DNA of 64,000 nt from Phytopythium helicoides (GCA_024867545.1 JANFNE010000050.1:62001-126000), one strand, 5' to 3'; counted from the stretch's first letter, positions 40,725 through 51,701 are shown. A program made the numbers and translations. Notes: generated from the sequence alone by a model not told the origin.

Positions 40725-41009
40725 ATAGTGAGATCCCTTGGCTCTCGTGGAATCAGCGGCGTTGGCTCTATAACCAGTTACCTGCCTCAGCCTCATGAAG
40801 ACAGAAAGAGATGGTGCCATAGTCTGCAATCGCTGGTTTTGAATTCACGAAGTGATCATATGCTTCACAATTCGGCATTGGCTTGATGTGTGAAATGTGC
40901 CAATAGTTTTTTTGTTCTGTTTTTAACATAGAGTTTGAGACTAAGTTTATCACTCGAGCTTCTCGTGGCGGACTCAAACTGCTTTCGCTGAAGGCCACAT
41001 TGCACACTC

Positions 41010-42550
41010 ATGGACCGCTTGAAGCGTCTGCGCGAGATCGGCTTTACTCGAGGGCGCTACCAAAGGTTTGAGAGTTGCCGGCGGTAGAGTTGTAGTTCTA
41101 ACCTTGTTTCCTCACAAGTGTTGGTGTTGCCTCCCAGCAAGTTTCGTGTTCGAAATGAACCAAAGACGCGCAGGATCAAGCGCATTGTGCGTGGAATGCC
41201 ATGGGAATCTCTCTTCATGCGCAAGTCGCGCAACGAGAAGCGAGTGAGTGTGCTGGTCGGAAGTACGAAGGTTCTACTACATTTTTATTCACATTCGTGA
41301 TATGCCAGGCTATCATTGTTCAGCCTTGGGAATACCCGATGGCAGCGCAGCACTTGTCAGCCATTCTCATTCAAAAACGAGTGCGGGGTATGCTCACCCG
41401 CTTGCACCATGCTCGGTATGGAGGTATCACCAAACCCTCCAGTGCCAGCCGTGGATCTCGTGCCATCTCAATGAGCCCGATCCAGCGATTCATAGCGGTG
41501 GGAGGAGGAAGTTACGAGGACACGCATGGTTTTCGTGAGTTCACAGCTACAAGGCTCCAAGCCTGGGCTCGATGCCAGCGACAGCGGTGGTCTTATGAGC
41601 TCGAACGGTTTCCTGTATATCACATTGCGGCATTGCAGATTCAGTATGCGTGGAAAGCTCACTGGCAGCACCACATCTTCGCCTCGAGCCAGAAACGAGA
41701 AATGCATCGAGCAAGTGTACACCCACCTCGAGTCTTGGGTGCGCTGCGCATCCAGGCAGCGTGGAAGAGCTACACTAATCGTCGCATCTACCGCTACTAC
41801 CGCGACTTGATTTCGTTCCAGCACGTGGGCGATCCAGCACAAATGCTACGAGCCATCAATCCGGGAGAAGCCTCGCTGCTTGACGCTGCAATGGGTGCAC
41901 ACGTGCGGTTCCGCCTTGGAGGGCTTTCGTTTCCGCCAACGATCTACTACAAGATCTTCACGCGCAAGCCCGTATGCGATCTTAACGCTTTTAGTCCCAA
42001 GGACTACGCTCTTGAGAGGCAAATTACAAAGGAGAAGAAGCGCAAAAGCGGTAAGCCCAAGCCCGAGACTCTCTACATTCGCGTGGGCGGTGCTTACTTC
42101 CGCGCAGCGACACAGCGCATGGATGCTCGGCGGTGGTATCAACGCATGGAGAACAACGGCTGGCGTCCTGTGACGGCCAAAGTGGTGGCAGACGCCTCCA
42201 GTGACCCGATTGCTCGAGTGACAGCAAAGAAGCCCTCCAGTTCTCGGCTTCACGTTGCTCCCTCACCAATAAGAAAGGCTGGGATATCGCTCGAAGATCG
42301 AGAAGCTGCTCGTCGCCGCAAGAAACGCGAGTGGATGAGGAAGCTGTACACACAAGGAATGTTGAGCGCCAAGGTGCCGGAGGCTAGACCCGAGACGGAG
42401 ACGGAAAACGAGCTCCCAGACGTGGACTTTGACAACGATCAGTGGGAAGAAGCGGCCGACGAAATGTTCCAGTGGGCCGAGACGCTCGACTACGACAGTT
42501 ATGTCAGCAGCTGGCAGTCGCTCGGCAAGACGGCGTCCACAGACGAGTGA
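41010..42550 (+). CDS. IQ-motif protein resembling C11orf65/MFI
   Basis: Three exons modelled as 41010-41065, 41138-41243 and 41309-42550, 467 aa. Exon 3 and the second intron (65 nt, GTGAGT donor) are clear. The first intron boundary is less sure: a nearer AG at 41117-41118 could serve with a different donor. Several IQ-like calmodulin-binding repeats are visible (AILIQKRVRGMLTRLHHAR, ALQIQYAWKAHWQ, ALRIQAAWKSYTNRR). A conserved core VRFRLGGLSFPPTIYYKIFT with KPVCDLNAFSPKDY resembles animal C11orf65 (MFI) proteins. Calmodulin binding is inferred. The 3' end carries AATAAA at 42685-42690, two bases from the stop codon of the convergent SLC25 gene. Confidence 0.75.
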
Positions 42551-42684
42551 AAAACGAATGCACAGGATTGATTCACTAATGCTACATTCAATTGTTGGTT
42601 TCTGCACCTCATATGGTATACTGCACGACGTGGGGGCACTCGCTTCCATGCAACGCACGCACGACGTCATACAGAGCGGGGATA

Positions 42685-42690
42685 AATAAA
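42685..42690 (+). terminator. Polyadenylation signal AATAAA of the IQ-motif gene
   Basis: AATAAA lies 135 bp after the IQ-gene stop codon and directly beside the end of the convergent SLC25 coding region, so the two transcripts probably overlap at their 3' ends. Confidence 0.5.
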
Positions 42691-42692
42691 GC

Positions 42693-43658
42693 TTAGTCCA
42701 TGTCTGGCGCGGCCGAGTCTCCGAGCGCTTGCAGGGCTTTCTTGGTCATCTCGAAGGTGGAGAACATCACGGCCGCGTAAGGCACGATGCGTGCGAGGTT
42801 GGGCACCGTGCCGCGGTAGAGCGCGAGCAGACCCTCATCACGCACAACTTTGCGGAAGCAGTCGACCATGCCGCTGTAGGCGACGCGTCCCTCGACTTGC
42901 AGCCGCTTCTTGACGGTATCGAATGGGTAAGCCACGGTCTGCGCGACTGCGCCGGCTACGCTGCCGCAGACAAAGAAGTCGACGCCGTCGAGCTCGTGCT
43001 TGCCCTCGGGCCACCTGGCCGCGGGCCACCGCTGCGCGCGGCTCATATGCTTGAGGTATTCGTAGCACGCGAACTGCGCTCCCTCGAACGGGATGGCGCC
43101 AACGACGCCCGAGCAGCCGCCACGGTAGAGCCCTCGCAGACCCTCTGCCTGCAGGATACCGTGCACGACACCGCGGATCGACGCGGCGCCCGACGAGGCC
43201 TGCGCGATCATGCGCGTGCGCACGACCTCAAGCGGGTAGGTGCCCATGGTGGCGACGAGCCCCGCGGCGGCCCCGCAGACCGCTCGCTGCGCGTTGTTGA
43301 GCTCGTGGCCGCTGTGGACAAGGTGCTCCTGGAGCGAGTCGAAGAGGAAGAACTTGGCGCCGGCGTAGGGGCCGAGGCGGCAGCAGCCGGCCGCGTTGCC
43401 ACGCCAGAACGCTCGCAGTCCGTCGCCCGCATAGAGCTCGCGTACCGTCCTGGCGATGGCCGAGGAGGGCGCCGCGAGCGCCGGGCTGTGCACTGTGGCC
43501 GCGGTGGGCGGGCCGTTGACTTGGATGACGATCTTGAGTACGTCGAGCGGCGATGTGCAGGAGCGCGTGACGCAACCAGCCACGACACCCGCCACGACCG
43601 ACTGCAGGCCGGTCACGCGCGCGGGCGACGCCACTGGCTGCTGGGGCTGCTGGTGCAT
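42693..43658 (-). CDS. Mitochondrial carrier (SLC25), thiamine-pyrophosphate-carrier-like
   Basis: Single exon, 321 aa, three tandem carrier repeats, each with a Px[D/E]xx[K/R] signature: SPLDVLKIVIQ, YPLEVVRTRM and YPFDTVKKRLQ. Each repeat also has the second motif of glycine and aromatic residues (GLRAFWRGN, GLRGLYRGG, GLLALYRGT). It is an inner mitochondrial membrane antiporter with six helices. The first repeat (VAGVVAGCVTRSCTSPLDVLKI) and the third (QTVAYPFDTVKKRLQV) recall the thiamine pyrophosphate carrier, but substrate assignment from motifs alone is weak. 43658 is the first ATG in the frame. Upstream lies a 1.5-kb gene-free stretch containing an 18-bp shared element. Confidence 0.85.
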   Translation of the reverse strand: MHQQPQQPVASPARVTGLQSVVAGVVAGCVTRSCTSPLDVLKIVIQVNGPPTAATVHSPALAAPSSAIARTVRELYAGDGLRAFWRGNAAGCCRLGPYAGAKFFLFDSLQEHLVHSGHELNNAQRAVCGAAAGLVATMGTYPLEVVRTRMIAQASSGAASIRGVVHGILQAEGLRGLYRGGCSGVVGAIPFEGAQFACYEYLKHMSRAQRWPAARWPEGKHELDGVDFFVCGSVAGAVAQTVAYPFDTVKKRLQVEGRVAYSGMVDCFRKVVRDEGLLALYRGTVPNLARIVPYAAVMFSTFEMTKKALQALGDSAAPDMD

Positions 43659-45160
43659 GGCGGGCGGCTTTGAAGAGAGCTTCGCTTGGAAGTCGCAGGC
43701 GAGGCAGGAGATGTGAGCTCCACGCTGCAAGTTGCGCACTGCCGAGCTCTGGTCCGCCACGCCACGCCGGACTCGCGTCCGAGACTGAGGTATACAAAGC
43801 GCGAGTCAAACGAGCGGCTCCAACAACTTCAACATGCACGGCGAGTATACAAACGCCAAGTCGGTTTTTGGACGCCATACAAACTGCAAGAGAGCTCTCC
43901 GACGCGCATCTCCGTGGCGCAGGGGGAGGGATGACCTCGCGCACGGGCCGCCATGATGGACGCCGCGTGCTGGTCCGCGAGCTCCCGGCGATTGGCAGCG
44001 GCTTGTTGAAGCAGCGCCCGCGATTTTAACTTTGGCGGCGCCTGGATGGCTCGCGCAGCCCACGTCGCCCCTCCCGCCGCCGGTTTTTCACCCGAGGAAA
44101 AAAAAAGACGGCAGCTGCCATAGTGAAGCCGAGTCAATTTTAAAATGCTTGACCGAGTTGAAGCCCGACTGGGCCAGCGCAATCCGTTGGTAAACTCTGC
44201 GAGGCCATCACGGACACACACGAGGAGGGAAGGCCGCTCGGAGCATGGAGCTTTCACACAACGAGCCGAAGGTGATCGATCGCGAGGCAAGCATGCAAAG
44301 GCGGCTTGCGTGTCAAGACGACTCGGCCACGCCGCGTTTCTAGAACCAGCCCACCTGGTCCGTGGATTGCTCGTGGGCGCGTGCTCCTGCGCCCGCCGTC
44401 GCAGCTATATTTACGCACGCAGTGCCACAAGAGCATTCGCGCGGGGACCTCGCACAGCTTGCTAACAGGCAGAGAAGGAAACTCTCCATTCGCTCGCGGA
44501 CCATGCGGGGAGATGCGGGGAGATGCATGGATCTTCTTTCGACAGATACACGGCGAGTAATCAGATGAGCCGGGCTTCAACTTGTTGAAATACGTACGTT
44601 GGAGAGTGCGTGCTCGCCATTTTTGAGCTCGTTCGTGCACGTTGAGCGGATGCCAACAGGTTCATTGTGACGTCGCGCAGCGGTCGCGCTTGACTCAATG
44701 TTCGCGAGTTCGCCAACCTTCGGTTGAGCTGGAAACACCAATTAAAAGGTCAACGGTCTCTCCGCTAGAAAGGAGTAGAACCTCGTCGACGACCATTCGC
44801 TTAGAAACGATTAGTTTGGACAGCGGAGGAGTGAAGACCGATGAGCGGCTGCGGACGCGAATCATCCCAACATGCGCCTTCGAATTCTTGCCCTCAGAGC
44901 TGGTCGAATATGACGCCCTCAAGGGTCCTGTTTGACGCGCCATCCACTCAGCTCGTAAACACACGATCGAGCCCGCAGCATCACTGATGAAAGGACAGAG
45001 GAATAACGCGAGCTTCCCAATGAAAACCACGGATCCGATGCATCGCAAGCACCTAAGATTTGACGATCGAGGAGTGACAGTCATTTTAGGATTCCGCTAT
45101 AAAAAGAAAGCTCGTGCTTGTTCAACCAACAAATGAATGAACTTGCGGGCATGCCACGGT
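43659..45160. other. Gene-free stretch upstream of SLC25 and TPR copy B2
   Basis: No gene supported. It contains the 18-bp element at 43844-43861 (AGTATACAAACGCCAAGT), a related GTATACAAAGCG at about 43790, and an A9 run near 44098. A frame at 44735-44935 reads LETPIKRSTVSPLERSRTSS and onward without a clear start; I cannot assign it. Confidence 0.45.
43844..43861 (+). promoter_or_regulatory. 18-bp element shared with the pseudokinase/phosphatase promoter
   Basis: AGTATACAAACGCCAAGT is the exact reverse complement of 28025-28042. Both lie within about 200 bp of a start codon. A shared transcription factor site is the simplest reading, but two copies in 64 kb do not prove it. Confidence 0.4.
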
Positions 45161-46345
45161 GCTTCAGGATCAACACATGAAAGACAACGATCACAACCAG
45201 TACCAGCTCGAACTCTCCATCCTTCAGCTCGCAGAAGCTCTCGCGCACGCTCAGGATCTCCACACCAACCAACAACGGGCCATCACAACGCATGAATCTT
45301 TCAAGACAATCTTTGACACGCTGGACGGCGTCGAGCGACACATTTTCGACCACAAAGAAACCTTCGGCGTGTTGAATGAAGAGTTCCAACGAGGATGCGA
45401 AGAGTTCGTCTTGCTCGCCAGCGCGACGGCAATGTTTGCTCTTCAACAACAACAACACTCACAGATACAGATGCAGACGCAGCAACACCAGCATGAGCCT
45501 CCGCCGCCACCATCTTCATCTCGGGTCGCAACCATTACTTCACCTCGATCTCAAACACCATCTACAACCACAATCGAAAACGAGTGGGAACAAAGGTGCG
45601 GAGAGCTCCTGACGCGAGCAGAGCAACACACACGCAAATCAGGGTACCTCCGCAGTCTCCCACACAGCCTTCACGTATCCCACCGACTCGCACTTCGACT
45701 GACAGCTCTCAACAATCTCGCATGCTTCCATCACCGTGGTGGACGACCCTGGGCCGCCATCGGTTTCCTGGAGCGCGCACTTCGACTCCAACAGAAGCAG
45801 CAGCAGCAGCAGCAGCAGCAGCAGGTTATGGTACTTACAAGTAGTAATAGTGCCGGGATGCCTCCGACACGAGAAGTCTTCAATCGCGACACCTACGCCG
45901 TGGCACTCACTCGGCTCAACTTGGCAGCAGTGCTGTCCCAGCTACAGCGCCACTCGGCTGCCGCAGAGCACGCTCGTGAAGCCGTGCTAGCACTGCGCAT
46001 CGACGACCCGATGATGACCGAGAGGGAAGGCGTGACGAACGACGAGCTACTCGTGGTCGCGTACTACAACCTTGCCGTGGAGCTCGAGCACCTCGGGGAC
46101 CGCACGCAGGCACTCTCGACCTTCCGTCTCGCGCTGTCTGTGGCGAGTGGTCGCCCATCGCTGCTCCGGATGCACCTTGTTCGGATCATCCAGCAGATCG
46201 TGGGCGAGTACGAGACGGACGCGGGTGTGTCAATGGCGTGGAAGAGTCCGAGTCGATGGAGCCAGCGAGGGGAGCACTGTGCTGGGACGACTAACAGAGC
46301 AATGGACTCGCCACGTGGCAAGCAGCGGCCGCTGTCTCCCCGCTC
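45161..46345 (+). repeat. Inverted repeat arm B2 (about 1.18 kb)
   Basis: Partner of 39543-40724. The right end is sharp at 46345 (CCCCGCTC, then ACTCC instead of GCTTC). It includes an uninterrupted run of eight or more CAG codons, one more than the partner. Confidence 0.85.
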
Positions 46346-46367
46346 ACTCCGCCAAGCCGAGACTTGA
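45177..46367 (+). CDS. TPR-like protein, inverted copy B2
   Basis: Single exon, 396 aa, near-duplicate of B1 with the same helical N-terminus, His/Gln/Pro linker, polyGln tract and three TPR-like repeats. Differences from B1 include VLALR, TQALST and GRPSLL, and one extra Gln. The C-terminus is SLRQAET because the duplicated segment ends seven codons before the stop. It is followed in the same direction by the diverged bZIP A', 366 bp downstream. Both copies have full open frames, so both may be functional or the duplication may be young. Confidence 0.8.
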   Translation: MKDNDHNQYQLELSILQLAEALAHAQDLHTNQQRAITTHESFKTIFDTLDGVERHIFDHKETFGVLNEEFQRGCEEFVLLASATAMFALQQQQHSQIQMQTQQHQHEPPPPPSSSRVATITSPRSQTPSTTTIENEWEQRCGELLTRAEQHTRKSGYLRSLPHSLHVSHRLALRLTALNNLACFHHRGGRPWAAIGFLERALRLQQKQQQQQQQQQVMVLTSSNSAGMPPTREVFNRDTYAVALTRLNLAAVLSQLQRHSAAAEHAREAVLALRIDDPMMTEREGVTNDELLVVAYYNLAVELEHLGDRTQALSTFRLALSVASGRPSLLRMHLVRIIQQIVGEYETDAGVSMAWKSPSRWSQRGEHCAGTTNRAMDSPRGKQRPLSPRSLRQAET

Positions 46368-46733
46368 GATTTGTTTAGCGGTTTTCAACATACACGTACG
46401 CTTGCTCACTTGCACGGTTGAAAGGATATACACGCCTAAGGACCCTCGGAACTTGGATTATGTTTGGGTGTGTGAAAGTCGTGTGTACTGGCTCACGTGA
46501 GCGGATGAGTGGACATCGAACCTTGAGATTACCGTATGTTCGCCTGAGGGGTGTGGGAGCGCAATTCTGCCAGTACTGTAGAAGGACAAAACTGCAACCC
46601 AGCCGCGCTCCACGTGATTCGTGAATGATCACTGGTACAAGCAGCGATCGTGATTGGTCACGGGTGAACGACTCTCCGTCACCGCTGGCACAAAAGAAAA
46701 CGAAGATCTTACGTCCACTCGACGCGCCGACCT
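46368..46733. other. Intergenic region between TPR B2 and bZIP A'
   Basis: No gene seen. It should hold the promoter of the bZIP gene. Confidence 0.5.
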
Positions 46734-47939
46734 ATGACTCGTAGTTCCCCCTTCATCTTCGCTTCGGAACAAGCACCGGGTGTCTCGCCCCCTCCCCCTG
46801 TGGCGCTCCACGCCTTCCCACTCGCCCCAGTCAGCGTGAGCGAAGCCGCCGGGCTCCTTGACGACGTGCAAATCCGCTCTCTAGCTCGCTCGATCCCTCC
46901 GTATCCTCCTTTGAGAGGCACTCGCGGACCCAAAAGACTTTTACAACAGATGGCAGAACTGCTGCCTCATAACGAAGCATTCGTTCGCCCAGCCGTTCCT
47001 CCGTCGACGCCGGTGCACATGCCAGAGCCTGAGCACGAAAGATCTGATGGCCGGACCTGTCGCCAAAGAAGCAAAGACCCCAGCAAGCCGATTACACGTC
47101 GAAAGAGAGCCAACACCACTCGTCGCCGAGAGCAATGTCGCGCCAACCAGGCTCGGTACCGAGAGCGTCAGAAGCAGAGGCTCGCGACCGCGGAGGAGGA
47201 GACAGCGTGTCTTCGTGAGCTCGTTGGATTGCTTCAAGACCAGCGTTCATTCTTGCGGATATCGTGTGATCCGAGCTTTGAGTATGTCCGCCACGTTGTC
47301 ACTAGTTTCTTTCGCCGGTTCTGGCGAGGTCTTTTAAGGGCTGGCTCTGATGCCACCATTACCGAATTCACAGAGAAGCCTCCTCAGTGGACAAACGTCG
47401 GTCGAGCTGGGCGGAACTTTGCTTTACTCAGACAGATTGCGTTCGTTCGGTGCGTTGTGAGTGAAGATGCAGATTTCGGTGGAAGCATGCGGGGTCCAGA
47501 TGCACTCTTGGAGCAGTGTTGGCGATTCTCTGCACTTCACACCAACCTGCGCGTCGAATTGCTGTCTATTCATCGATCGACCCCATTCAACACTAAAACA
47601 GAGCACGTCATCGCAACTGCCCAAGTGGTCGTGGACATGGATGAGCAAACTCTGTCGCGGGTATTCCCAGGCCTGAGGTCAGATCTCCAAAGTAAGCTGC
47701 TCGGGGAGAAAGTGGCGTACATCGCCCAATTTGACTTGGAGTTTGCAAAGGCAGGCTCAAGTCACCTTCTGCAGCTCGTGTGGGCAACTTCAAGGATCGA
47801 TCTTGCCGAGATCCTCTCCAGAATACTTCACAACGGGTACGAGGTGGAAGAAGTGCTTCGGTGCGCGCGGATTTCGATGCATGGGTGCATTAGCGACAGC
47901 ACCCCAACGAACGGAGCGGAGAGCCGTGGAGAGGCGTGA
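46734..47939 (+). CDS. bZIP transcription factor, Cys-variant, diverged paralogue A'
   Basis: Single exon, 401 aa. The basic region RRREQCRANQARYRERQKQRL carries the same Asn-to-Cys change as A1 and A2, with zipper TAEEETACLRELVGLLQ. The downstream conserved domain is clearly homologous (RHVVTSFFRRFWRGLL, VGRAGRNFALLRQIAFVRCV, FGGSMRGPDALLEQCW) but substantially diverged throughout, so it is an older duplicate than the A1/A2 pair. The N-terminal 120 residues are Pro/Arg-rich and unlike those of A1. It lies immediately after TPR copy B2, as A2 lies beside TPR copy B1. Nuclear DNA-binding factor; targets unknown. Confidence 0.85.
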   Translation: MTRSSPFIFASEQAPGVSPPPPVALHAFPLAPVSVSEAAGLLDDVQIRSLARSIPPYPPLRGTRGPKRLLQQMAELLPHNEAFVRPAVPPSTPVHMPEPEHERSDGRTCRQRSKDPSKPITRRKRANTTRRREQCRANQARYRERQKQRLATAEEETACLRELVGLLQDQRSFLRISCDPSFEYVRHVVTSFFRRFWRGLLRAGSDATITEFTEKPPQWTNVGRAGRNFALLRQIAFVRCVVSEDADFGGSMRGPDALLEQCWRFSALHTNLRVELLSIHRSTPFNTKTEHVIATAQVVVDMDEQTLSRVFPGLRSDLQSKLLGEKVAYIAQFDLEFAKAGSSHLLQLVWATSRIDLAEILSRILHNGYEVEEVLRCARISMHGCISDSTPTNGAESRGEA

Positions 47940-48226
47940 TAGTATCCGGATGGATGGTTGTTGGTCACCGCTGAGTTGTCCAAGGCCTCTACGACGCTTC
48001 TTCACTCTAGCTGCCGACTAGCCGCCGAACCCGCAGCTGCACACAAATGATACGCGCACAGATTTATGTCTAGCAATCAGTAGCATTGCAACAGCATTCA
48101 TGAGGGAGGTGCGACTGGCTATTTCTTGAAGCGTCCAAGTCGTAAGCTGTGATATACTTCGAAGTCAAACACATTACAACTTCAATGACACACAACGATT
48201 TCATTGGTAAGGTGCTAGTCTATTTG

Positions 48227-51013
48227 TCACCTTCGCCCAGTTGCAGCTATTGGCGCCGTACTTCCGCCCACTCCATCCCTCTTCTTTTGCCATGACATCA
48301 CCGAGAATTTTGGACTTCTAGGCACGGTCAAGCGCTTTGGTGGTACCTTCCTGCCGTTGTGTTGATTCTCTACCCCGTGCAACTGACTGGTCGATCGCTG
48401 AGGTTTCAGCAACCCCGTCTTGGTTTCTCCTCTCGGTGGGGATGGATGCTCGACGCGATCGTCATTGTCATCTTGTTGATGTCGATGGTGGTCGACAGTT
48501 ATCATCGCTGCGATTGTACGGTTCGCTGACTCTGTCAATGTCTGGCCGCCTCCTGCGCGCTGTGCTCGGATGAGTGAGCTTGTCGACCCAACACACGCAC
48601 CATCTTTTGCACAAGTCCGTGATGGATCAACCTGGCTTGTTCTTGCCCGGAGTGGCCCAGCTGAGGCTATTCGACGACGAGGGATTGTCGGGGCGATTGA
48701 AACTGCTGGTCCCCTGACATGCTCCAACGAGCTTGCTGGAGGCGAGTCAGGTACTGAAGGGGACGCCTCAGATGATGAAGTAGAAGAGGGCGTAACCTCG
48801 TTTTCGCGATTTGGTGATGGAGATACTGCTGGATTGGGAGTGCGTCTCGCTGCACTAGCTGAGTGACGACAGATTGAATTAGCCGACTCGGAAGCACATT
48901 TCGAAGTCGCGAGGGAGGCAATTAGAGCCTTCGACCGTTCACCTAACGCGATCGCCGCAGCGATTGCTTGTGCTGTACTGGGAGGACTTTTCACCACCGA
49001 GTCTACGAGCGTAGTTTGTTGCCTTGCCGCTGATTCACCAGGATTGGCTGTTGTTGGCATGGAGCTGCTCAAGAGCTTATCGCCTTCACTTGATCGTGGT
49101 GGTGGTCTATCAAGCAATTTTTCTGCTCGCATTTCTTCTTCGTCGTGGTGATTACTGTCAGTTTGCTCTGGTGAACGAGGCCTTGTTGGTGAGTGATCGT
49201 GGACCGTTGGCGAATCTAATGCCTCTTCTTTCGTTGGCTCAATGGCATTGCATGCATTTGTTATCAAGCTTTCTTCGCCTCGTCCTGAGTCGCTTAGTGC
49301 CAACAACTGTTGAGTTGCAGTGGCCGATGCTACTCGAATGCTTCCTTGAGTACTCGTGCTACTAACACCGATTGGTGGGTTTTGTCGTCGCGGAACCGGT
49401 GGCTTGGTCAGAGTTCGTATGCGGCTTCGTCTGGAGCCCAACACCACAGTGGTAGGCTGCTGCGATGGTGGTCCCTGGGAATGAATTTGATCGGAGGAAG
49501 GAGCTCCAGGACCTGATGCCAGGATGTGCTCGCTGTGGTCAGAGTGAGAGGGAGCTGCTCGCATCGCTGCTGACCGGATCAAGCTGCTGCCTGCAGCACC
49601 GCACATGGTCTTTTGAGCGTTTGAATCGGAAATGACAGAAGATGATGCACTTTCTCCAGCAAGTGCAACTTCGTCGGCTGCTCCTGACGTTTGGAGATTT
49701 CGGATTCGGTCAACTTCTTTGATAATCATCGCGCGCAAATCTAACTTGGTGAGGTTTTTGGAGTCAAATGAAAAGTCAATACGCAGTGATGGATGGGGTT
49801 CCACACCACCTTTGTATTTCTTCTCTACATCGATGAGGTACGGATGCGCAAGAGCTTCATCAGCCGAAATGCGTTTCTGTGGATCGAATTCGAGCAGACG
49901 ATCAAGCAAGTCGATTGCTGGATCGCTGGCCGCAGGAAACATACTCTTAAATGATACTTTTTGGCGTTTACCCAGAGATCGCAGAAACTTCTGGGCTTGA
50001 GCACTCTTGATGCGGGTAGCGGCTTCAGGTGGGGGTGTACCGATCACATCGAAGATCAGCGACAACTGATGCATGAAGTTTTTGCCTGGGAAGAGTGCTT
50101 TACGACCAAGAATCTCGGCAAAAATGCAGCCAACTGACCACATGTCGACACTTCGATCGTAGAGTCCATCCGGCTGTAGCATTAGCTCCGGTGCACGATA
50201 CCAGCGCGTTACAACATGCTCTGTCATAGGTGCGCGCTCTATCCGTGTGGCTGTGGAAGAAGAAGAAGAAGATACCGCAGGCGCTGATTTGGGCCGCTCC
50301 GGGCACGATCCACCCGTACTAGAATTTGACAATGCGCTGTAGCTTTTAGGGAGCTTGCGAGCAAGTCCGAAATCAGCAATCTTTAGCTGACAGGTCTTTG
50401 TCAGCAGCAAATTTCCTGGCTTAAGATCGCGATGCAGCACGCCGTTTTCGTGAAGATATTTTACGCCTCGTAGAAGTTGATGCAAGAAGAACTTGACATG
50501 AGCATCTGAGAGGGGTTGCGAGCTCTGAATCACACGGTGCAAATCCGTGTCCATGAGATCCATCACAATGTACAACTCGTCATCCTTGACATTGGTCGAC
50601 AGGTTGTGCACCGAGACGATCTGCACTCATAACATCAAGATAATTCGGTCAAATTCTCGATCGGGAGAGTAGGTCACTATGACTTACATTAGGGTGCTTT
50701 CCGAGATACTCGAGTAGCAAAACCTCCCGCAGCGTGTGCTTGGCATCGATTGTACGTTTGGCCATGGGGCTGACTTTCTTGATGGCCACACATTGACCTG
50801 TCTCTTTATCTTTCGCCGCACTGCAGAAGCCATATGACTTGATACGATTACCTATTTCTGCCTTTTGCATCACAGAGCGAGAAAATCAAGATCTCACCAG
50901 ACAATTCCATACGATCCCTTCCCTAGCGCGTTAAGAAACTGGTAGCGCGCATCCACCTTGAATAGGCTTCCATAGACTTTGAAACCCGTCTGCGCGGGGA
51001 CTGTCGACGTCAT
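48227..51013 (-). CDS. MAP kinase with TEH activation motif and long C-terminal tail
   Basis: Exons 51013-50898, 50820-50688 and 50620-48227 join in phase across 77- and 67-nt introns to give 880 aa. The kinase domain has [25 protein letters not shown] (Asp148), IADFGLAR (Asp166), [11 protein letters not shown] and a CMGC insert; the family is clearly MAPK. The activation motif, TEY or TDY elsewhere, is T216-E217-H218. The segment between DFG and TEH has about 30 extra residues, mostly Ser and Pro. A tail of about 500 residues, low in complexity and Ser/Thr/Pro-rich, follows, recalling the long tails of ERK7/8-type kinases. Tyr phosphorylation at this site is impossible, so activation must differ or be constitutive. 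Confidence 0.88.
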
Positions 51014-51182
51014 GATCAGCGCGAGTCGCTAAGCCACTCTCGCTAATCAGACTTGTGCCTGCATGCCGCCACCTGCAATTGGACTGTAGCCTGTATTTAT
51101 AGGCAATCTACTATTATTATCGCAGTGCCGTTGCACGTTGCTGAGTCTCCAAACGGTCGTTAAAGAAAAATCAACCGAGAGC

Positions 51183-51701
51183 ATGGACAACGTCGACAGC
51201 GTGGTGCTTGGTCTGGTGCTCGGGCTTGTCATCGTCCTGGTACTCATCAAGTTCCCTGGCGAGCCCTTCGACTTCACCGAAAAGGAGACTGCGACACCAG
51301 TATCCAAGACGTCTGAGACTTCAACTATACCGTCGACTGCAACTGCGGAGATTGAGCGGGCGGCTCAACACGTGCGAGTCGAGAGACTACAAGAGCTCTT
51401 GGGTCTTGAGAAGCAAAAGGTGCACGAGCTTATTGAGCAGGCTAAGCAGCGAGCTATTGAGGGCGACTTGTCTAGCTCGGAGCAATCTCCGACTGGGAAA
51501 CTTGTGTGGATTGATCGCTCCTTCATCGCTTTGGCGCTGGTACTCCTGGCTGCAGTGCTTTGGTGGGACTACGGACTCAACGTGCTGCATTTGCTGGCGT
51601 ACGTGTTCCCGAGAGAGGCGGAGACCATAAACAAAGTACTCGCTGTTCCTTTCCATGTCGCTGATAGCGTGCGTAGTCGACTTGAGGATCTCTACTACTA
51701 G
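51183..51701 (+). CDS. Small two-helix membrane protein of unknown function
   Basis: Single exon, 172 aa. An N-terminal hydrophobic helix (VVLGLVLGLVIVLVLIKF) is followed by a Thr/Ser-rich linker, a charged predicted coiled coil (AAQHVRVERLQELLGLEKQKVHELIEQAK, which I quote only in part: VERLQELLGLEKQKV), and a second hydrophobic helix (FIALALVLLAAVLWWDYG). It resembles no family I can name. The start at 51183 puts the first helix right at the N-terminus; a Met 15 codons earlier is possible. It is divergent from the MAP kinase (169 bp between starts) and convergent with histidinol dehydrogenase. Confidence 0.7.
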   Translation: MDNVDSVVLGLVLGLVIVLVLIKFPGEPFDFTEKETATPVSKTSETSTIPSTATAEIERAAQHVRVERLQELLGLEKQKVHELIEQAKQRAIEGDLSSSEQSPTGKLVWIDRSFIALALVLLAAVLWWDYGLNVLHLLAYVFPREAETINKVLAVPFHVADSVRSRLEDLYY

